Assembly (NCBI RefSeq): GCF_938039205.1
Contig: NZ_CALHVM010000067.1
Span: forward strand, 1 to 64,000
Direction: 5' to 3'
Source of the DNA: an uncultured Campylobacter sp.
GTDB taxonomy: Bacteria > Campylobacterota > Campylobacteria > Campylobacterales > Campylobacteraceae
Length of the DNA stretch: 64,000 nt
Shown: one piece after another, positions 9,381 through 16,064 of the stretch
Layout of the letters: the number at the start of each line of letters is the position of its first letter
Position numbering within the stretch: position 1 is the first letter of the stretch
Position numbers and translations under genes: made by a program
The notes under the pieces: model-generated
The model's database searches: none
What the model saw: only the letters and a program-made list of their open reading frames with translations
What the model was told of the DNA's origin: nothing

Positions 9381-10007
9381 TTATTCTAGCTCTTTTGCGC
9401 CGATTTTTGATTTTTTGCTTAGGCGTTTTACGTAAACGATATAAAGCGCAGTGAGCAGGCCGACAGCGGCGAGTAGGGCGACAACGATGTGGCTAAACGC
9501 ACTCTTGTCGTAGTTTTTGCCTAGATACCAGCCCACTGCTAGCAGTATGGCGACCCAGATGCCCGCACCAATAGTCGTGTAGAGGCTAAATTTAAAAAGG
9601 TTCATCTTAGCAAGACCCGCAGGCAGGCTGATGTACTGGCGGATGCCAGGGATCAGGCGGCAGTTAAAGGTCGAAATCTCGCCGTGCCTCTTGAAAAAGG
9701 CCTCAAATTTGCGCATTTTTACCTTCGTTATGCCGACGTATTTGCCGTATTTTAACACAAGCTCGCGCCCGAAAAAGTAGCATAGATAGTAGTTAAATAC
9801 GGCTCCTGCGAGGCTGCCCGCCGTACCCGCGCACCACGCCAGAACTAGGCTCATTTGCCCTTGGTGCGCTAGATATCCCGCCGGGATCATCGCCACTTCG
9901 CTTGGAAACGGGAAAAACGAACTCTCTAAAAACATCATTAAAAATATGCCCGCATATCCCCACTCGCCGACGGTTTGGACGATAAAATTTATAAAATCGC
10001 CTAGCAT
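9381..10007 (-). CDS. DedA / SNARE-associated family membrane protein
   Basis: A 208-residue inner-membrane protein of the DedA/VTT family, thought to move undecaprenyl phosphate or phospholipids across the membrane and to need the proton motive force. Family signatures are ESSFFPFPSEVAMIPAGYLA near the N-terminus and the conserved FNCRLIPGIRQYISLPAGL with its key arginines. About five hydrophobic segments are visible, and the tail is basic. AAGGAG sits 4 bases before the ATG. It appears to be a single gene, separated from the met cluster by 363 bases of spacer. The substrate cannot be told from sequence. Confidence 0.88.
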   Translation of the reverse strand: MLGDFINFIVQTVGEWGYAGIFLMMFLESSFFPFPSEVAMIPAGYLAHQGQMSLVLAWCAGTAGSLAGAVFNYYLCYFFGRELVLKYGKYVGITKVKMRKFEAFFKRHGEISTFNCRLIPGIRQYISLPAGLAKMNLFKFSLYTTIGAGIWVAILLAVGWYLGKNYDKSAFSHIVVALLAAVGLLTALYIVYVKRLSKKSKIGAKELE

Positions 10008-10370
10008 TTTTCTCCTTAAATTTAAAATTATGATTTTAGCAAACTACGGTAAATTTTAGCTTTAGGCGGGCGTAATTTGGGGCTAGGGTCGTCTGCGGCG
10101 GTCAAATTTAACGGCGTTTCAGGCGAGTTTTAAATTTGATTGCAAGATAAATTTGCGAGATAAAGATTTGGGTTTTACCCGCACCTTTATAAGGTTTTGT
10201 GGAGGATTGTTGAGTTAAAAAAACGAGTCGTGGTCAAATTTGAGTTATAAATTTAACCGCGTCCGCTTGAGAGTCAAATTTGACGATAAAACCCAAATTC
10301 GACTTAACTTTTCGGCCGAGTTTAATCGACCTAAAATTGCAGCCTGCGCCAAAACGCAAGCCGCGCAAAA
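10008..10370. other. Spacer of 363 bases, no gene
   Basis: The region between dedA and the last metQ has no gene I can support; the frame crossing it rightward is antisense to metQ. It contains several AAATTT words, including two exact TCAAATTTGA palindromes at 10234-10243 and 10274-10283. I see no strong terminator for the leftward met transcript. Confidence 0.5.
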
Positions 10371-11150
10371 TCAAAATACCGGCAGGATCGCTCCGTCATA
10401 TCTTTTTAGGATAAATTCCTTTGTCTCGGGGCTTGTAGCGGCTTTAACGAGAGCTTTGATTTTCGGGCTGTTTTCGTTGCCCGCTTTGACCGCGATGATG
10501 TTGGCGTACGGGCTTTCAGTACCCTCGATAGCTAGCGAGTCTTTTTTAGGATTCATGCCGATATCAAGGACGAAATTTGTACTGATGGCGGCAAGGTCTA
10601 CTTCATCTAGCGTGCGGGGTATCTGCGCGCCCTCAAGCTCGACGAAATTTAGGTGCTTTGGATTTTTCACTATATCTTTTGGCGTGGCGAGTTCTGCGCT
10701 TTTATCAAGCTCTATTAGGCCCGCTTTTTGCAGGATATTTAGCGCTCTGTTGCCGTTAGTAGGATCGTAGGCGATCGCGACTTTAGCGCCGTCTTTTAGC
10801 TCGCTTAGGCTCTTTATCTTTTTTGAGTAAAAGCCCAGCGGCTCGAGATGTATCGCCGCGGCAGTTATCAGGGTCGTACCTTTTGTTTCATTGTGATTTT
10901 TTAGATACGGCCAGTGTTGAAAGAAATTTGCGTCCAAATCACCGTCTTGCGTCGCTAAATTTGGGATCGAGTAGTCGTTTATCTCTTTGATGACTAGATC
11001 GTAGCCCTCTTTTGATAGGACAGGTTTGATAAACTCCATGATTTCTGCGTGAGGTACAGGCGAGACGGCTACTACGATAGTGTGGTCTTTGTCGGCTGCG
11101 TAGAGGTTAAAGGCTAGCGCCAAACTTGCTAAAATTTTAAAAACTTTCAT
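10371..11150 (-). CDS. metQ: MetQ/NlpA-family methionine-binding protein, third copy
   Basis: Substrate-binding component of the MetNIQ importer. It has 259 residues with a signal peptide (MKVFKILASLALAFNLYAAD) and the NlpA hallmarks VSPVPHAEIMEFIKP, NLATQDGDLDANFFQHWPYL, LEPLGFYSKKI and VDLAAISTNFVLDIG. There is no lipobox cysteine, so it is probably a free periplasmic protein rather than a lipoprotein. It is the most diverged of three tandem paralogs, for example FIKP and HWPYL where the others differ. AAGGAAAATATA precedes the ATG, and a 40-base hairpin repeat lies just upstream. Confidence 0.9.
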   Translation of the reverse strand: MKVFKILASLALAFNLYAADKDHTIVVAVSPVPHAEIMEFIKPVLSKEGYDLVIKEINDYSIPNLATQDGDLDANFFQHWPYLKNHNETKGTTLITAAAIHLEPLGFYSKKIKSLSELKDGAKVAIAYDPTNGNRALNILQKAGLIELDKSAELATPKDIVKNPKHLNFVELEGAQIPRTLDEVDLAAISTNFVLDIGMNPKKDSLAIEGTESPYANIIAVKAGNENSPKIKALVKAATSPETKEFILKRYDGAILPVF

Positions 11151-11172
11151 TATATTTTCCTTTTTTGTTTTG

Positions 11173-11212
11173 AAAAACGGCGCTAAAAAGGTAAAAGCTT
11201 TTACGCCGTTTT
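11173..11212 (-). terminator. Hairpin repeat copy 1, upstream of third metQ
   Basis: A 40-base element identical to 12137-12176. AAAACGGCG (11174-11182) pairs with CGCCGTTTT (11204-11212), enclosing the 14-base palindrome GTAAAAGCTTTTAC at 11191-11204. Read leftward, the stem ends in a run of U and is followed within about 10 bases by the RBS of the next metQ. It looks like an intrinsic terminator or attenuator between metQ copies. Confidence 0.6.
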
Positions 11213-11343
11213 ATTTTTTGGAGATTTTTCTCGACTATTTTTGGTTTTTCGTCAAATTTGAGCCATAAAATTTAGACAAAAAAACGCCTGTTGCGATTCT
11301 AAAAACTCAATTTTACGATGGCAAATCAGTCAAATTTGACGCG

Positions 11344-12117
11344 TCAGAAGCTCGGTATCACCGCACCTTGGTAGCGCTTTATGATAAAGTCTTTAACCTC
11401 GGGAGTTAGTATCGCTTTATCTAGAGCCTTGATTTTTGGGTTGTTTTCGTTGCCAGCCTTGATCGCTACGTAGTTGGTGTACGGGCTATCTTTATCCTCG
11501 AGGATCAGCGCGTCTTTGGTTGGTTTGAGGCCGACGTCTAGGGCATAATTTACGTTGATAAAGGCTAACGCGACGTCATCTAAAGAGCGGGGCGTCTGCG
11601 CGGACTCCATCTCTTTAAATTTGAGATTTTTCGGATTTTCTATGATATCAAGCGGGGATTTGTATTCGCCCTCTTTGGCTTTGATTATGCCCGCTTTTTC
11701 GAGCAAATTTATCGAGCGCGTCGAGTCTGCGGCGTTGTTTGAGATAGCGATGATATCGCCGTCTTTTAGCTCGTCTAGGCTTTTTATCTTTTTAGAATAC
11801 GCACCCATAGGCTCGACGTGAACGCCCACGGTCGGTACGATGTGGGTGCCGTTGTCTTTATTAAACGACTTCATATACGGTAGGCCCTGGAAGTAGTTGG
11901 CGTCAAGTTCACCGTTTTCGACGGCGAGGTTTGGTATCACGTAGTCGTTAAAGATTTTAACCTCGAGCTTGTAGCCTTCTTTTTCTAGGATCGGCTTTAC
12001 GACCTCTTCTAAAATCTCGGCGTGTGGCACGGGAGATGCGCCTACGGTGATGGTTTTGTCGCTAGCATACAGGCCGCTAGCTAAAAGCGCGCCCAGAAGT
12101 ATTTTTGAAAATTGCAT
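11344..12117 (-). CDS. metQ: MetQ/NlpA-family methionine-binding protein, second copy
   Basis: The middle one of three tandem MetQ paralogs. The signal peptide (MQFSKILLGALLASGLYASD) has no lipobox cysteine. Core motifs are GASPVPHAEILEEVVKPILEKEG, NLAVENGELDANYFQGLPYM and VHVEPMGAYSKKIKSLDEL. Two in-frame ATGs exist, at 12123 and 12117. I prefer 12117 because GGA directly abuts the first but is about 6 bases from the second. The mature part is closest to the first copy. It should deliver methionine, or a related ligand, to MetNI. Confidence 0.9.
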   Translation of the reverse strand: MQFSKILLGALLASGLYASDKTITVGASPVPHAEILEEVVKPILEKEGYKLEVKIFNDYVIPNLAVENGELDANYFQGLPYMKSFNKDNGTHIVPTVGVHVEPMGAYSKKIKSLDELKDGDIIAISNNAADSTRSINLLEKAGIIKAKEGEYKSPLDIIENPKNLKFKEMESAQTPRSLDDVALAFINVNYALDVGLKPTKDALILEDKDSPYTNYVAIKAGNENNPKIKALDKAILTPEVKDFIIKRYQGAVIPSF

Positions 12118-12136
12118 TATCATTCCTTTTTTTGAT

Positions 12137-12176
12137 AAAAACGGCGCTAAAAAGGTAAAAGCTTTTACGCCGTTTT
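12137..12176 (-). terminator. Hairpin repeat copy 2, upstream of second metQ
   Basis: An exact 40-base copy of 11173-11212: AAAACGGCG and CGCCGTTTT arms around GTAAAAGCTTTTAC. It ends 20 bases before the chosen ATG of the second metQ. The identity of the two copies, while the coding sequences have diverged, suggests recent duplication, conversion or selection on the structure. Confidence 0.6.
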
Positions 12177-12268
12177 GTTTTAAGAGCGGTCTCTAAACTA
12201 AATTTGGATTCGTCGTTTCGTTAAATTTGCCCGCGCCGCTAAATTTGAGCGGGCAGGGCTAAATTTGA

Positions 12269-13042
12269 TTAAAACGTCGGGATTATCGCGCCTTTATATT
12301 TTTCCTCGATAAATTTCTTTACCTCCGGGCTCGTGACGGCTTTGTCTAGAGCTTTGATTTTCGGGCTATTTTCGTTGCCGACTTTGACCACGACGTAGTT
12401 GGTGTATGGGCTATCTTTGCTCTCAAGCACGAGTGCGTCTTTGGTCGGGTTTAGGTTGGCGTTTAGAGCGTAGTTCGTGTTGATAACAGCGATGGCGACG
12501 TCATCTAGTGTACGAGGAACTTGAGCGGCCTCGATCTCTTCAAATTTTAGCTTTTTCGGGTTTTCCGTGATGTTAAGCGGAGTTTTTAGAGGGTTGTCGT
12601 TTAGCTTGATTAGACCTGCGCTAGCTAGCACGTCAAGCGCGCGGCTCTCGTTTGTCGGGTCGTTTGGTATCGCTACGGTGCTGCCGTCTTTTAGCTCTTT
12701 GATATTTTTTATCTTTTTAGAGTAAACGCCCATAGGCTCGAGGTGAACGCCTACGGTTTTAACTAGATGAGTGCCTTTGTTTTTGTTAAATTCCTCAAGA
12801 TACGGTAGGTGCTGGAAGTAGTTAGCGTCTAGATCGCCGTCCTCGGTGGCTAAATTTGGAGTAGAGTAGTCGTTAAATTCTTTGATTTCAAGAGTAAAAC
12901 CGTCTTTTGCAAGGATAGGTTTTACGACTTCTAAAATTTCAGCATGCGGAACCGGCGTAGCGCCTACGACGATTTTCTCGGCTGCATTTGCGGCGACCGT
13001 TAGGCTTAGAGCGACTAGAGAGTATTTGAGTAGATTTTTCAT
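12269..13042 (-). CDS. metQ: MetQ/NlpA-family methionine-binding protein, first copy
   Basis: The first metQ in transcription order, 257 residues. It has a signal peptide MKNLLKYSLVALSLTVAANA with a typical A-x-A end and no lipobox. Ligand-binding motifs are GATPVPHAEILEVVKPILAKDG, NLATEDGDLDANYFQHLPYL, VHLEPMGVYSKKIKN and VAIAVINTNYALNANLNPTKDA. AAAAAGGATATAAA precedes the ATG. That RBS can pair with an upstream UCCUUUUUU stretch (see 13049-13083). A leader ORF with its own promoter lies ahead, so this gene begins a metQ sub-operon partly separate from metNI. Confidence 0.92.
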   Translation of the reverse strand: MKNLLKYSLVALSLTVAANAAEKIVVGATPVPHAEILEVVKPILAKDGFTLEIKEFNDYSTPNLATEDGDLDANYFQHLPYLEEFNKNKGTHLVKTVGVHLEPMGVYSKKIKNIKELKDGSTVAIPNDPTNESRALDVLASAGLIKLNDNPLKTPLNITENPKKLKFEEIEAAQVPRTLDDVAIAVINTNYALNANLNPTKDALVLESKDSPYTNYVVVKVGNENSPKIKALDKAVTSPEVKKFIEEKYKGAIIPTF

Positions 13043-13048
13043 TTTATA

Positions 13049-13083
13049 TCCTTTTTAAAATTTGGCTAGCATTTAAAAAAGGA
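13049..13083 (-). promoter_or_regulatory. RBS-sequestering hairpin before first metQ
   Basis: On the transcript, UCCUUUUUUAAA (13083-13072) can pair with UUUUAAAAAGGA (13060-13049) with one mismatch across 12 positions and an 11-base loop. The second arm contains the Shine-Dalgarno of metQ. Folding would therefore hide the ribosome site. The pairing is seen; a regulatory use is inference. Confidence 0.5.
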
Positions 13084-13098
13084 CATGAGCGGAGGCTT

Positions 13099-13147
13099 AA
13101 ATTTCTTTTTAAATGCTTAGCGAAACTAAGCGCTTAAAAAGAAATTT
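13099..13147 (-). promoter_or_regulatory. Long hairpin after the leader ORF
   Basis: A perfect 14-base inverted repeat (13099-13112 with 13134-13147) is extended by an inner GCUUAG/CUAAGC stem at 13115-13120 with 13126-13131 and a UUUCG loop. No U-run follows directly, so it is not a classic intrinsic terminator. The segment 13126-13132 can alternatively pair over 7 bases with 13150-13156, immediately after the leader stop codon, giving two mutually exclusive folds. Confidence 0.55.
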
Positions 13148-13158
13148 TACGCTTAGCG

Positions 13159-13218
13159 TTAGTCTTTCGACGACTTAAGTTCAGTGAAGCGACGCATTTC
13201 GCACATATCTGATTTCAT
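13159..13218 (-). CDS. Candidate 19-residue leader peptide of metQ
   Basis: An ORF of 19 codons, MKSDMCEMRRFTELKSSKD, ends in TAA. It has a strong Shine-Dalgarno (AGAAAGGAT) 6 bases before the ATG. A -10-like TAAAAT stands about 34 bases upstream. Methionine occurs at positions 1, 5 and 8 and cysteine at 6. It sits directly ahead of two hairpins and the first methionine-binding-protein gene. This arrangement resembles ribosome-dependent attenuators of amino-acid genes. I do not recognise the peptide from a known family, and translation is unproven. Confidence 0.55.
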   Translation of the reverse strand: MKSDMCEMRRFTELKSSKD

Positions 13219-13251
13219 TTTCTATCCTTTCTTTGTAAAATTAATTTCGGG

Positions 13252-13257
13252 ATTTTA
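13252..13257 (-). promoter_or_regulatory. -10 box for the metQ leader
   Basis: On the reverse strand a T7 run and TGCATAAAAT (core TAAAAT, 13257-13252) stand about 34 bases before the leader ATG. T-rich DNA ahead of an extended -10 is typical of Campylobacter sigma70 promoters. It would give metQ a transcript independent of metNI. Confidence 0.4.
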
Positions 13258-13298
13258 TGCAAAAAAAGTTTAAAAGAAAATAAAATCAGACATAAAAA

Positions 13299-13973
13299 TC
13301 ATTTCTTTGTGATCTTATAAATAAAATTTCCTAATGATTGGAAAATTTGAACCATTATGATTAAAATCACGACGGTATAAAGCATGATATCGGGGCGAAA
13401 TCTCTGGTAGCCGTAGTTTATCGCAACAGATCCCAGTCCGCCGCCACCGACCGCGCCCGCCATCGCCGAAAAGCCGATGATAACGATAAGCGTGAGTGTG
13501 ATAGAAGCTACGATGCCGGGCAACGCCTCTACAAACATCACCTTAAAAATGATCTGAAAATTTGAGCTACCGAAGCTTCTAGCGGCCTCGATAATGCCTT
13601 TATCGACCTCTTTTAGCGCGCTCTCTATGAGCCTAGCGATAAACGGCGCCGCGCCGATAGTAAGCGGAACGATAGCCGCGGTAGTGCCTATACTAGTACC
13701 CACGATCAGGCGCGTGAGCGGGAAAAGAACAATGATGAGGATGATAAATGGAAAGCTTCTTAGCGTATTTACCGTGATGTCAAGCGCGATAAATAGCGGT
13801 TTGTTGGGCTTTAGGCCGTCTTGCGCGGAAAGGACGAGCAAGATAGCGGGCACTAGGCCTATGAGAAACGCTAAAAGCGTCGAAACCACGCTCATATAAA
13901 GCGTCTCGCCGATAGCAGGAAGTAAAATGCGCTCGAAAACGTCGGGAAATTTAGAAAAATCTATGCCAAACAT
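13299..13973 (-). CDS. metI: Methionine ABC transporter permease
   Basis: Inner-membrane channel of MetNIQ, 224 residues, with five or six helices. The ABC-permease EAA-like loop is visible (ESALKEVDKGIIEAARSFGS). The C-terminal half has GFSAMAGAVGGGGLGSVAINYGYQRF, typical of MetI. I place the start at the ATG at 13973, which overlaps the metN stop as TGATG and has GGAGGTG 6 bases upstream. An ATG at 13988 would begin inside that Shine-Dalgarno. The coding end lies about 80 bases before the metQ leader ORF. Confidence 0.93.
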   Translation of the reverse strand: MFGIDFSKFPDVFERILLPAIGETLYMSVVSTLLAFLIGLVPAILLVLSAQDGLKPNKPLFIALDITVNTLRSFPFIILIIVLFPLTRLIVGTSIGTTAAIVPLTIGAAPFIARLIESALKEVDKGIIEAARSFGSSNFQIIFKVMFVEALPGIVASITLTLIVIIGFSAMAGAVGGGGLGSVAINYGYQRFRPDIMLYTVVILIIMVQIFQSLGNFIYKITKK

Positions 13974-14929
13974 CACGCCACCTCCCATAATACGCCGCTT
14001 TGCTTGATATACTCGGTCACGCGCGCTTCGTCTTTTGGATCGACGTTTATGACAAGCGAGCCAAGCACGTTTTCGTTTAGCTTTTCTAGCTTGCCCCAGA
14101 CGATGTTAAAGTCGATATTTAGCGTGCGTGCCATATGCGTGATGACGCTGTTTTGAGCGACTTCTTTCGGGAAAAAGAGCCTGATATTTACGCCCTCGCT
14201 CGGCAAAATTTCATCCTCGCCGAGGAATTCTTTCATCTTTTCGTCGGGTTTTAAAAATAACTCCTCGATCGTGCCGCTGCCGATTATCTTGCCGCTTTCT
14301 AGCAGCACTGCGCGGCGCGCGATGCTTTTTACGACCTCCATCTCGTGCGTGACCAAAACAACGCTGATATTTAGCGTTTGATTGATCTGTTTTAAAAGCT
14401 CGAGTATCGAATTTGTCGTATTTGGATCAAGCGCCGAGGTCGCCTCGTCGGAGAGTAAAATTTTTGGACTTAGCGCAAGGGCGCGGGCGATGGCGACGCG
14501 CTGTTTTTGTCCGCCGCTTAGCTCGCCCGGGTAGCTTGCGGCTTTGTTTGCAAGGCCGACTAGCTCTAGTAGCTCGCTCACTCTTTTTTTGATTTCGCCG
14601 TCTGAGTAACCCCAAAATTTAAGTGGAGTCGCGACGTTTTCAAAGGCCGTTTTCCTCGCCATCAGCGCAAAGTGTTGAAATATCATCCCGACGTCTCGCC
14701 TAAGCTCTCTTAGCTCTTTATCTTTTAGCGCCGAGATTTCTTTGTCAAACACCTTTAGGCTGCCGCTTTGATAGTCCTCTAGGCCGTTTATGCAGCGAAG
14801 CAGGGTGGATTTACCCGCACCGCTGTGGCCCACGATGGCGAAAATTTCGCCTTTTTCTACGTTTAGGCTGACGTCATCTATGATCTGCGTCGCCCCGTAA
14901 AATTTCTTTAAATTTTCTATTTTTATCAC
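13973..14929 (-). CDS. metN: Methionine ABC transporter ATP-binding protein
   Basis: Cytoplasmic ATPase of the methionine importer, 318 residues. Walker A is GHSGAGKST near residue 34, the signature is LSGGQKQR, and Walker B is [13 protein letters not shown] with the switch His in VLVTHEME. The last 80 residues ([17 protein letters not shown] to [12 protein letters not shown]) form the NIL domain. In E. coli MetN that domain binds methionine and inhibits transport when the cell is replete. It overlaps metI and follows the dehydrogenase gene by 31 bases. Confidence 0.95.
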   Translation of the reverse strand: MIKIENLKKFYGATQIIDDVSLNVEKGEIFAIVGHSGAGKSTLLRCINGLEDYQSGSLKVFDKEISALKDKELRELRRDVGMIFQHFALMARKTAFENVATPLKFWGYSDGEIKKRVSELLELVGLANKAASYPGELSGGQKQRVAIARALALSPKILLSDEATSALDPNTTNSILELLKQINQTLNISVVLVTHEMEVVKSIARRAVLLESGKIIGSGTIEELFLKPDEKMKEFLGEDEILPSEGVNIRLFFPKEVAQNSVITHMARTLNIDFNIVWGKLEKLNENVLGSLVINVDPKDEARVTEYIKQSGVLWEVA

Positions 14930-14960
14930 TAATTTTCCTTGTTTTTAAAACCGCATAAAT

Positions 14961-15947
14961 TTATAAAATTTCGTGTCTTAGCTCATCGGCGCTCTTTGGC
15001 GAAAGAAGCGCCGGAGCGATGTCAAATACGCTAAACGCACCGCGCTCGCCTCTTTTCGCCAAATGATACGCCGCGCGGGCGTAGGCAACGAGCACGCTTG
15101 CTGTAAATTCTGGATTTGAGTCAAGCTTTAGCGAAAACTCGATCAAATGTTTGTTTTCGCCATGCTCGCCCGTCGCTCCGCTTCGCAAGACGAATCCTCC
15201 GTGAGGGATGCCGCCGTGCTCTTTTTTAAGCGTCGCAAGACTTACAAAATGCACGCTCGTGTCGTAGTCGGCGAAGTAATTGGGCATCGTTTTTATCTCT
15301 TGCTCGATGCGCGCTTTATCGGCGCCCTCTTCGGCTACGACGTAGCACTCGCGCAGGTGTTTTTCGCGCGTGCTAAGTTTTGGGTTTTCGCCCGTACGGA
15401 CTCGCTCCAAGGCGCTTTCTATCGGCACGGTGTATTGACGCGCGTCCACGACGCCCTCGATCCTGCGGATAGCGTCGGAGTGGCCTTGGCTCACGCCTTT
15501 GCCCCAAAACGTATAACTACTGCCGTTTTCAAGCACGCTTTCGCCAAACAGCCTATTTAGCGAAAACAGCCCCGGATCCCAGCCGACGGCGATGATGCCT
15601 ACATTTCCGCCTTTTTTAGCGGCGGCGTCTACTGCGGCGAAATGCTCTGGGATTTTCGCGTGAGTATCGAAGCTATCTACGACGTTAAAATTTAGCGCAA
15701 ACTCGGGCGTTTGAGTCGGCAGATCCGTCGCGCTGCCGCCGCAAAGCACTAAAACGTCGAATTTGCCCTTGTGCGATAAAATTTCGTCCACGCTAAACAC
15801 AGGCGCGCCGCAAGTTTTTACTTCGCTTGGATTTCTACGGCTAAAAACGGCCGTTAGCTCTAAATCCTTGCTATTTTGCGCGGCAAGCTCCACGCCGCGA
15901 CCTAAATTTCCATATCCTAAAACCGCTATTTTTATTTTTTCGCTCAT
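14961..15947 (-). CDS. ddh: meso-Diaminopimelate D-dehydrogenase
   Basis: NADP-dependent enzyme interconverting tetrahydrodipicolinate and meso-diaminopimelate in one step, a shortcut in lysine and peptidoglycan-precursor synthesis. The 328-residue sequence follows the Corynebacterium enzyme closely: VLGYGNLGRGVE (nucleotide fold), VLCGGSATDLPTQTPEFA, GWDPGLFSLNRLF, FWGKGVSQGHSDAIRRIEGV, QYTVPIESAL and GGIPHGGFVLRSG. It is 31 bases upstream of metN in the same direction, so the two may share a transcript. Ddh is patchy across bacteria and I regard it as a possible acquisition. Confidence 0.9.
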   Translation of the reverse strand: MSEKIKIAVLGYGNLGRGVELAAQNSKDLELTAVFSRRNPSEVKTCGAPVFSVDEILSHKGKFDVLVLCGGSATDLPTQTPEFALNFNVVDSFDTHAKIPEHFAAVDAAAKKGGNVGIIAVGWDPGLFSLNRLFGESVLENGSSYTFWGKGVSQGHSDAIRRIEGVVDARQYTVPIESALERVRTGENPKLSTREKHLRECYVVAEEGADKARIEQEIKTMPNYFADYDTSVHFVSLATLKKEHGGIPHGGFVLRSGATGEHGENKHLIEFSLKLDSNPEFTASVLVAYARAAYHLAKRGERGAFSVFDIAPALLSPKSADELRHEIL

Positions 15948-16064
15948 TTTTTATCCTTTTATTTTTTTAAATTTTTGCGCATTAAACAGTGCGCCGCAGT
16001 TTAAATTTAACCGCTCAAGGCACTGTTTGGATCTGCCAAGTCCTAACGCAAAAACCAAAAAATA

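Noticed and set aside
10240..10770. A 176-codon rightward frame overlapping metQ
   Set aside because: It is antisense to a clear metQ gene and its upstream half is repeat-rich spacer; no ribosome site or domain.
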